A DNA stretch of 64,000 nucleotides, taken from the NCBI GenBank assembly GCA_034435455.1, contig DAOTXL010000103.1, positions 1 through 64,000 on the forward strand, read 5' to 3'. Both the position numbers and the translations under genes were made by a program. Positions 57,989-64,000 of the stretch are shown here, piece after piece (position 1 is the first letter of the stretch; each line of letters opens with the position of its first letter). The notes beneath the pieces were generated by a model. The model ran no database searches, was not told the DNA's origin, and saw nothing but the letters and a program-made list of their open reading frames with translations. Source of the stretch: DAOTXL01 sp034435455. GTDB lineage: Bacteria; Chloroflexota; Anaerolineae; JAAYZQ01.

Positions 57989-60448
57989 TTAACTCAGGTC
58001 CCCTTTGCTCTGCCAGAATTGCACGACCTTCTCGGCCAGGAGCTTGTGTTCCGCTTTGCTCAGGATGGGGTCTTCCTGGAAGAGGAGCTGGGCTTCGGTC
58101 CGCGCCTGTTCCAGGACTCGCAGGTTGCTCAGGGTGGCCAGGCGTAGCTGCGGCAGGCCGCTCTGCCGCACCCCGAAAAAGTCACCCGGCCCCCGCAGTT
58201 CCAGGTCCTTTTCTGCCAGGAGGAACCCATCTTGGGTCTCTTCGATGGCCTTCAGCCGCTCCCACGTCGTTTTCGTCTGGGGATCGTCCGGGGAAGCGGC
58301 GTCCGACAGGAGCAGGCAGTAGGACTGGTGCTCGCCACGGCCCACCCGCCCGCGGAACTGGTGCAGTTGGGCCAGGCCAAAGCGGTCGGCGCCTTCGACC
58401 AGCATGACTGTAGCGTTGGGCACGTCAATCCCCACTTCGATCACCGAGGTGGACACCAGGATATGGATCTCGCCCTGGCGGAAGCGGGCCATGACTTCGT
58501 CCTTCTCCCTGGCCTTCATCCGCCCGTGGAGCAGGCCCAGCCGCAGGTCGGGGAAGATGATCTGTTGCAGGCGCTCATATTCCTCCACGGCGGCCCGCGC
58601 CTCGACCTTGTCCGACCCTTCGATGAGGGGATAGAGGATAAAGGCCTGTCGCCCCCTGGCGATCTGGCTGCGCAGGAAAGAGTAGGCCCGTTCCCGTTCG
58701 CGGGGCAGCAGCCAGCGGGTCTCGATGGGCCGGCGGCCGGGCGGCAGTTCGTCAATCACCGACAGGTCCAGGTCGCCATAGAGGGTCAGGGCCAGGCTGC
58801 GGGGGATGGGGGTGGCGCTCATGACCAGCATGTGGGGGGTACCCCCTTTGCCCCGCAAGGTAGCCCGCTGTACCACGCCGAAGCGGTGCTGCTCGTCCAC
58901 GATCACCAGCGCCAGGTCGTGGAAGGTGACGGGCCGCTGGATCAGAGCGTGGGTACCGACGACGATGTCGGCCTGGCCGGTGGCGATGGCGCTGTACGCC
59001 TGGCGGCGCTCGGCCTGGCTCAGACTGCCGGTGAGCAGCACCACCGAGATCGGCCGGCCCAGGCTCCAACCCGGCGAACCGGCCAGCAGCTCCGAGATGG
59101 TGCGGTGGTGTTGCTCGGCCAGGATCTCGGTGGGGGCCATCAGCGCCGCCTGTTTGCCGGCGGCCACGGCCATCAACATGGCCGCGGTGGCGACGACCGT
59201 CTTGCCGGACCCGACATCGCCTTGCAACAGGCGGCTCATGGGGTGGGGTTGGGCCAGGTCCTGCAGGATGTGGTCCAGGCTGCGCTGCTGCGCCGCCGTC
59301 AGCTCGAACGGCAGCGACTGCAGGAACTGATCCAGGAGGGAACGGTCGGTGGGCAGGGGAGGGGCTTCCTGGGTTTGCCAGGTGCGCCGTTGATGGAGCA
59401 TCCCCAGTTGGATGAAAAAGAATTCGTCGAACGACAGGCGGCGGCGGGCTTCGTCGGCCAAGGGCCAATTGTCGGGAAAGTGGATCTGCCGGATGGCGGT
59501 GGGCAGGTCCATCAGGCCGGCCCGTGAGCGCACCCTTTCGGGCAGATGATCTTGCAGCCGTGGTGCCCAATGGTCCACCACCCGCTTGATGATCCGCCGC
59601 AACCAGCGGCCGGTGATGCCGCTGGTCAGGGGATAGACCGGCACCAGCCGGGCGGTGTGGATCAGCTCCTGCTCCAGCGGCTCCCAGGCCGGGGAGCGCA
59701 GGATGAGCCGCCCCAGGTATTCGTCCACCTTGCCGCTCAGGACGATCCGCCGCCCGGCCCGCAGTTGGCGGCTGAGGTAGGGCTGGTTGAACCACACCGC
59801 CTCGATCGTTCCCGAGGCATCGGCGATGATGCTGCTGACGATGGCTGCTCCGCTCCGCGTCTGACGGGTTTTGGTCTCCCAGATCGTGCCGATGACGGTG
59901 GTCTCTTCCCCATATTCCAGGCGGTTGATCGGCTTGAGGGTGGAATAGTCGTCGTAGCGGTGGGGAAAGTGATACAGCAGGTCGCCCACCCTGGCGATGC
60001 CCAGCCGTTGCAACCGGGCGGCATAGGCGCTGCTGATGCCGGGCAGGGTGGTGACCGGGGCATCGAGGCCGATGGCCGGGCGTCCGGGCGGGGGAGGCGC
60101 AGGCGCGGGCACCGGTTCCGGGGTGCTTGGGGTTGCAACAAGTGCTGCCCCTGGCTTGCGGGCCGGAGGCTGGCGCACCGATGGGGTCGGCTCACTCGGT
60201 TCCAGCCCCTTCAGGATGTCGCGCACCATTTCAGCCCGGCGTTTCTGGTCCGCTGCCGAGTAGTGCGCCAACAGGCCGGCTATCTCGTGGATACGGTTGA
60301 TCTGCGCCTCGTCCTGGATTTCCGCCAGGGCTTCGTCCCGCCAGATCCGGGAAAAGTTCTCGAAGCCGCCGATGACCGCCCGGTCGCGGTAGCCCTGGCT
60401 CTGTTCCAGTTTCAGGATCTTGCTCAGTTTCTCAAATGCTGATGACAT
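57989..60448 (-). CDS. recG: ATP-dependent DNA helicase RecG
   Basis: 819 residues, longer than E. coli RecG (693) by an N-terminal helical region of about 120 residues (MSSAFEKLSKILKLEQSQGY) and a Pro/Ala linker, as in many thermophilic and Gram-positive forms. Wedge domain with VIGTIWETKTRQTRSGAAIV. Helicase motifs: LLQGDVGSGKTVVA (Walker A, about 410), VIVDEQHRFGVVQR (about 516), MSATPIPRSLALTLYGDLD, VGIDVPNATVMLVEGADRFG and QFRGRVGRGEHQSYC. It reverses stalled forks and moves Holliday junctions. ATG at 60448; the upstream frame runs into fakB. Confidence 0.96.
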   Translation of the reverse strand: MSSAFEKLSKILKLEQSQGYRDRAVIGGFENFSRIWRDEALAEIQDEAQINRIHEIAGLLAHYSAADQKRRAEMVRDILKGLEPSEPTPSVRQPPARKPGAALVATPSTPEPVPAPAPPPPGRPAIGLDAPVTTLPGISSAYAARLQRLGIARVGDLLYHFPHRYDDYSTLKPINRLEYGEETTVIGTIWETKTRQTRSGAAIVSSIIADASGTIEAVWFNQPYLSRQLRAGRRIVLSGKVDEYLGRLILRSPAWEPLEQELIHTARLVPVYPLTSGITGRWLRRIIKRVVDHWAPRLQDHLPERVRSRAGLMDLPTAIRQIHFPDNWPLADEARRRLSFDEFFFIQLGMLHQRRTWQTQEAPPLPTDRSLLDQFLQSLPFELTAAQQRSLDHILQDLAQPHPMSRLLQGDVGSGKTVVATAAMLMAVAAGKQAALMAPTEILAEQHHRTISELLAGSPGWSLGRPISVVLLTGSLSQAERRQAYSAIATGQADIVVGTHALIQRPVTFHDLALVIVDEQHRFGVVQRATLRGKGGTPHMLVMSATPIPRSLALTLYGDLDLSVIDELPPGRRPIETRWLLPRERERAYSFLRSQIARGRQAFILYPLIEGSDKVEARAAVEEYERLQQIIFPDLRLGLLHGRMKAREKDEVMARFRQGEIHILVSTSVIEVGIDVPNATVMLVEGADRFGLAQLHQFRGRVGRGEHQSYCLLLSDAASPDDPQTKTTWERLKAIEETQDGFLLAEKDLELRGPGDFFGVRQSGLPQLRLATLSNLRVLEQARTEAQLLFQEDPILSKAEHKLLAEKVVQFWQSKGDLS

Positions 60449-60474
60449 AAAATCCTCTGAGCCTGCACGGCCTG

Positions 60475-61314
60475 TTATCCGGCCGTGATACAGGCGACTC
60501 CCACTGCGCCGGGGCCGGCGTGGCTGGCGATGGTCACCCCCGCCTGGCCGATCAACCGCTCGCCGCCGGGGAAAAGGCCCAATGCCTGCAGGCGATCGGC
60601 CACCCGTTCTGCCCGATCTGGCGTGTTGGCATAGAGGACGATGGCACGTTCCAGCGGTCCCAGCGCCCGGACCTGCTCCACCAGCCGGTCCAGGGAACGC
60701 TCCAGGGTGCGCGTTCGTTCCAGGAGCTGGACCTGGCCCAGCCGGACAGAGATGATTGGCTTGATGTGCAACAGGGTGCCCAGCATCGCCTGGGCCCAAC
60801 TGACGCGGCCTCCGCGATAGATGAACTCGAGGCTGTCCAACGCGGCCAACACCCACGACCGTCTCTTCATCTCCTCGACCAGGGCTACCACCTGATCCAG
60901 CGTGGCTCCCTGCCGGGCGGCTTCGGCGGCAGCGACGGCCAGCCAGCCGTAGCCCATCGTCACCTGGTCCGAATCCACGACGGCGATCCGCGCCTGGGGC
61001 ACATTCTCGGCCCCCCTGACGGCTGAGCTGTACAGGGCGCTCAGCCGCGCTGCCAGGTGGATGGAGAGGATCTCATCGGTTTCCTGGGCCAGTTGGCGGT
61101 AGACCTGCTCGTAGACAGCCGGCGGCGGTGCGGCTGTAGTCGGGATCACGGCCGTAGTGGCCAGCTTGTGGTAGAACTGCTGCCGCGACAGGTCCACACC
61201 GTCGCAGTAGGTTTCGGTGCCAAAGACCACGTAGCTGGGCACAACGGTGATCCCCAATCGGCCAGCCATGTCCGGCGGGATGTCGGCCGTGCTGTCGGTA
61301 ACAATCCTGACCAT
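60475..61314 (-). CDS. DegV-family fatty-acid-binding protein (FakB), copy 1
   Basis: 279 residues. DegV fold: RIVTDSTADIPPDMAGRLGI at the N-terminus, PTTAAPPPAVYEQVYRQLA, LEFIYRGGRVSWAQAMLGTL with the conserved GGR, and SHAGPGAVGVACI at the C-terminus. FakB proteins hold a free fatty acid while FakA phosphorylates its carboxyl. All standard DegV motifs are present. It lies 26 bp before recG and 44 bp after a second DegV gene, with FakA just beyond, supporting the fatty-acid kinase role. Confidence 0.88.
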   Translation of the reverse strand: MVRIVTDSTADIPPDMAGRLGITVVPSYVVFGTETYCDGVDLSRQQFYHKLATTAVIPTTAAPPPAVYEQVYRQLAQETDEILSIHLAARLSALYSSAVRGAENVPQARIAVVDSDQVTMGYGWLAVAAAEAARQGATLDQVVALVEEMKRRSWVLAALDSLEFIYRGGRVSWAQAMLGTLLHIKPIISVRLGQVQLLERTRTLERSLDRLVEQVRALGPLERAIVLYANTPDRAERVADRLQALGLFPGGERLIGQAGVTIASHAGPGAVGVACITAG

Positions 61315-61337
61315 GTTTCGGAGGTGAACCGGTTTGT

Positions 61338-61359
61338 AGACAACTGCTGGCAGTTGTCT
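61338..61359 (-). terminator. Perfect hairpin between the two DegV/FakB genes
   Basis: AGACAACTG (61338-61346) and CAGTTGTCT (61351-61359) form a perfect 9-bp stem with a 4-nt loop, touching the TAA stop of copy 2. No U-run follows, so attenuation or mRNA processing is as likely as termination. Confidence 0.45.
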
Positions 61360-62216
61360 TACATCCTCTCGTACACGACCACGCCCAACGCGTCTGGTCC
61401 CAGATGACAGGCCAGCACCGGGTCATATTCCATGACCGGGAACTTGTGTCTGGGCAGGATCAGGCTCAGTTTTCCCTTCAGTTCCTCGATCAGGGGCTTG
61501 CGATCGGCCCCCAATGGGCCGTGCAGGATGGTCACCTGGTGGACGGCGGCGAACTCCTGGACAAAGTCGGCCAGTTTGTCAACGGCCTGGGGCAGGGTGC
61601 GGACCTTTTCCATCGGGATGATCTCGCCCTCCTCGACCAGCAGCAGCGGCTTGATGCGCAGCATGGTGCCCAGCACGGCCTGTGCCGGGCTGATCCGCCC
61701 CCGTTGTTCCAGGTAGTCCAGCCGTTCGACAAAAAAGATCAGATAGATGTGGGGCAGGATCCCGCGTACCAGCCGGACGATTTCGTCCATACTGCGCCCT
61801 TCTGCGGCCACTCTGGCGGCCGCCTCGACCACCAGGCCCAGCCCCCGCGACGAACTCAGCGAGTCCACCACAGTGATGTGGCAGCGGCCCAGAAAGGCAC
61901 GGCTGGCCGCCTGGGCAGCGGCATAGGCGCGGCTCAATTTGCCAGAGTTGGTGATCACCAGGATCTCGTCGGTCTGCCGGCTCAACCGGTCATAGCTTTT
62001 TTGCCAGAGGGCGGTCGGCACCGTTGCCTCGGCCGGCAAGGCTTCGCTGCGGGCCATTCGGGCGTAGAGCTGCTCGGGCCGGTCACCGGGGCCCACCAGG
62101 AACGGGTCCGGGCCGAAACGGATCTCCATCGGCACCACGGTAATCTGATATCGTTCGACGACCTCCGGGGACAGTTGAGCTGTGATGTCGGTGATGATGT
62201 GTGTCCTTGCCATCAT
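61359..62216 (-). CDS. DegV-family fatty-acid-binding protein (FakB), divergent copy 2
   Basis: 285 residues. Same fold as copy 1 but with altered motifs: ITDITAQLSPEVV instead of TDST, LEQRGRISPAQAVLGTMLRI instead of YRGGR, and CHLGPDALGVVVY instead of SHxGPGA. It may bind a different fatty acid, as S. aureus FakB1 and FakB2 do, or another lipid. Two adjacent ATGs (62216, 62213); GGAGG lies about 9-13 nt upstream. It lies 132 bp after fakA, and the gap holds a palindromic repeat. Confidence 0.85.
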   Translation of the reverse strand: MMARTHIITDITAQLSPEVVERYQITVVPMEIRFGPDPFLVGPGDRPEQLYARMARSEALPAEATVPTALWQKSYDRLSRQTDEILVITNSGKLSRAYAAAQAASRAFLGRCHITVVDSLSSSRGLGLVVEAAARVAAEGRSMDEIVRLVRGILPHIYLIFFVERLDYLEQRGRISPAQAVLGTMLRIKPLLLVEEGEIIPMEKVRTLPQAVDKLADFVQEFAAVHQVTILHGPLGADRKPLIEELKGKLSLILPRHKFPVMEYDPVLACHLGPDALGVVVYERM

Positions 62217-62281
62217 GTTCCTTGCCTCCAGGTTGCCGGTTATTTTGACATGGTTGCATTGCCGTCATGGGCGGCAGGTCC

Positions 62282-62329
62282 GACCTCACCCCATCCCCCA
62301 ACCCCCTTCCCCACGGGGTAGGAGAGAGG
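62282..62329. repeat. CCTCACCCCATCCCC-family repeat
   Basis: Begins GACCTCACCCCATCCCCCA, identical over 19 bp to the reverse strand of 8806-8824, and ends GGGGTAGGAGAGAGG, close to GGGGATAGGGGAGAGG there. It lies between fakA and the second DegV gene. Confidence 0.68.
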
Positions 62330-62348
62330 CTCGATCTAACCATGTAAG

Positions 62349-63995
62349 TTATTCAACAGACAGGATGTATTGATAGTAGGGCTGGCCGCCATCCACCAGC
62401 TCGATCTCTTGCTCCGGATACAGGGCGGCGAGTTCGTCGGCCAGTTCTTGAGCCTGGTCTGCTGTCACCGCTTCGCCGTAATAGAGGGTGATAATTTCAT
62501 AATCCCCGGCCCCTATCTGCTCCAGGGCGGCCCTGACCACCTCTTCGGGTGAGTCGCCGGTGACCTGGAGCACGCCGTTGATCAGGCCAATCGCCTTGCC
62601 CTCCTGTACGCTGATGCCGTTGATCTGCACCGAGCGCACCGCCGTCGTCACTTCGGCGGTCTGGATGGCCCGGGCGGCTTCGGCCATCACCCGGACGTTG
62701 GTCGCCAGGTCGGCCTGATAGTTGAGGGCCAGGAGGGCGGCGATGCCCTGGGGCACGGTGATGGTGCGCACGACCTCCACATTCTTGCCGGACAGGGCCT
62801 GAGCCTGTTGGGCGGCCAGCACGATGTTCTTGTTGTTGGGCAGGATGATCACATCGTTCCTGGGAATGCTTTCCACAGCTTTGAGCAGGTCCTCTGTGCT
62901 GGGGTTCATGGTTTGCCCGCCCGAGACCACGGCGCTGGCCCCCAGGCTTTCGAACACCCTGGCCAGCCCCGGGCCGGGGGCGACGGCAACCGTGCCGATC
63001 TCGCTCAACAGCTCGGCCGGGGCGGGCGGCGGCTGTGCTTTGCTCAGGATAAAGTCCTGGTATTGCTCCTGCATGTTCTCGACGATGACCCGGCTGAGGG
63101 AACCCAGGCTGGCCCCGTAGTTGATCGGCGTCCCCGGCTCTGGGGTGTGGACGTGGACTTTGACCGCCCGTGAATCGCCGACGACCAGGGCGCACTCGCC
63201 CAACGAGGAGATGGTGGCCCGGATCTCTTCGACGTTCAGCCCGTCGCCGTGGATGATGAATTGGACGTCGTAGCCGTAGCCCTCCTCCCTGTCCAGGTGT
63301 AGCTCTTGCAGGTCCATTTTCGCCACCAGTTCTGTGTCAAGGGTCAGGCGTTCGCCCCGCGAATAGCGGAGCATGCCCTCCAGGATAATAAACAGGCCCT
63401 GTCCGCCAGCATCTACCACGCCGGCCTCGGCCAGCACAGGGAGCAGGCTGGGGGTTCGGGTCACCGATTCTCTGGCCTCGCGGACCACCTGGGCCAGCAC
63501 GTGGCGCAGGTCTCGACTGGTGGCCGCTGCGTTCACGGCGGCTTCGGCTGCCTCGCGGGCCACGGTGAGGATCGTGCCTTCGACCGGCTTGATCACGGCT
63601 TTATAGGCCGTGGCGGCTGCTTCGCGCAGGGCAGAGGCAAACAGAACGGCATCAAACGCCTTGACCCCATCCAACGAACGGGCCAGGCCGCGGAAGATCT
63701 GAGAGAGGATGACCCCAGAGTTGCCCCGGGCCCCCATCAGGGCCCCGTGGGCCACCTTGTGGGCGATGGCGCCCACCTCCTCTTCCGGCGAGTCCTGGAT
63801 CTCCCGATAGGCTGCCTGCATGGTCAGCAGCATGTTGGTCCCCGTGTCGCCGTCGGGCACGGGATAGACGTTGAGGGAATTGATGGCCGCCTGATGGTGT
63901 TCCAGCCACAGCAGACCGGCCTTGATCAGGCGCTTCAGGCCGGGGCCATCGCAGGATAGAAGCGGGGTATCGGGACCTGGGCCGGTCAGTTCCAT
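62349..63995 (-). CDS. fakA: Fatty-acid kinase catalytic subunit FakA (DAK2/DhaL-domain, YloV family)
   Basis: 548 residues. The N-terminal DhaL kinase domain (about 15-205) has NVYPVPDGDTGTNMLLTM with the Mg-binding Asp residues, GALMGARGNSGVILSQIFRG, and AEAGVVDAGGQGLFIILEG. The middle domain has GYGYDVQFIIHGDG and VKVHVHTPEPG; the C-terminal domain resembles DegV (ILPNNKNIVLAAQQAQ). FakA uses ATP to phosphorylate fatty acids held by FakB; two FakB-like genes follow directly. The start at 63995 is 5 bp from the window edge, so a further upstream start cannot be excluded. Confidence 0.92.
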   Translation of the reverse strand: MELTGPGPDTPLLSCDGPGLKRLIKAGLLWLEHHQAAINSLNVYPVPDGDTGTNMLLTMQAAYREIQDSPEEEVGAIAHKVAHGALMGARGNSGVILSQIFRGLARSLDGVKAFDAVLFASALREAAATAYKAVIKPVEGTILTVAREAAEAAVNAAATSRDLRHVLAQVVREARESVTRTPSLLPVLAEAGVVDAGGQGLFIILEGMLRYSRGERLTLDTELVAKMDLQELHLDREEGYGYDVQFIIHGDGLNVEEIRATISSLGECALVVGDSRAVKVHVHTPEPGTPINYGASLGSLSRVIVENMQEQYQDFILSKAQPPPAPAELLSEIGTVAVAPGPGLARVFESLGASAVVSGGQTMNPSTEDLLKAVESIPRNDVIILPNNKNIVLAAQQAQALSGKNVEVVRTITVPQGIAALLALNYQADLATNVRVMAEAARAIQTAEVTTAVRSVQINGISVQEGKAIGLINGVLQVTGDSPEEVVRAALEQIGAGDYEIITLYYGEAVTADQAQELADELAALYPEQEIELVDGGQPYYQYILSVE

Positions 63996-64000
63996 TTGCC

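Noticed and set aside
60449..60856. N-terminal extension of the recG frame
   Set aside because: It lies inside the DegV copy 1 gene and lacks RecG features; MSSAFEKLSK at 60448 is the natural start.

Overview
The window is a dense, high-GC bacterial chromosome segment. The gene set suggests a Chloroflexota bacterium, probably of the Anaerolineae/Caldilineae type. This rests on very large secreted proteases ending in an aromatic-rich YLP(L/I)V tail, a DUF3417-type glucan phosphorylase, a lone HgdB-like FeS protein, many GT39 and phosphodiesterase envelope genes, and intergenic palindromic repeats. There is no rRNA to prove it. No phage, CRISPR array or plasmid functions were seen. The only transposon trace is one deleted IS.

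Layout. 1-8582 (minus): three secreted peptidases, a partial S8 subtilase, an M14 carboxypeptidase with PKD domains, and a 1744-residue Kelch/S8 protein. 9067-15645: glycogen phosphorylase (plus), then a small phosphoesterase, an alpha-helical repeat protein, a GT39 glycosyltransferase and a WYL regulator (minus). 15868-18558: a Tat-exported phosphoesterase, an IS remnant sitting inside a tandem CGTAAA tract, and a conserved FeS protein. 18724-27172 (minus): rmlD-like, rnc, fabF and a threonine synthase-like gene with an apparently leaderless promoter, then a GH2 glycosidase, a structured RNA with its own promoter and terminator (best candidate 6S RNA), and aspS. 27457-31409: dnaK-grpE-dnaJ-usp, preceded by four CTAA(C/T) boxes spaced exactly 11 bp. 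31575-39479: HtrA lipoprotein, RidA, an enolase-superfamily epimerase, penicillin acylase, an overlapping AllH-like/acyl-CoA dehydrogenase/deoxyribosyltransferase-like trio, and tRNA-Arg(UCU). 39555-46444: single-domain response regulator, DinB and ferritin-like genes (minus), then a small basic protein, a divergent RsmI homologue, sugar-phosphate isomerase, MFS and a cytoplasmic M14 enzyme (plus). 46622-63995 is one long minus-strand run: comM/yifB, GT39, a membrane phosphodiesterase, ABC exporter, EamA transporter, HgdB-like FeS protein, LysM L,D-transpeptidase, coaD, recG, two DegV/FakB proteins and FakA.

How the genes fit together. The FakA-FakB-FakB genes look like a complete fatty-acid kinase system for using exogenous fatty acids. 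Protein quality control (DnaK set, HtrA, a universal stress protein) is clustered. The secreted peptidases, penicillin acylase, intracellular M14 enzyme and dipeptide epimerase-like enzyme suggest a peptide-degrading lifestyle. The intergenic spaces are unusually informative: they hold four separate repeat families, several near-consensus sigma70-type promoters, and an RNA gene.
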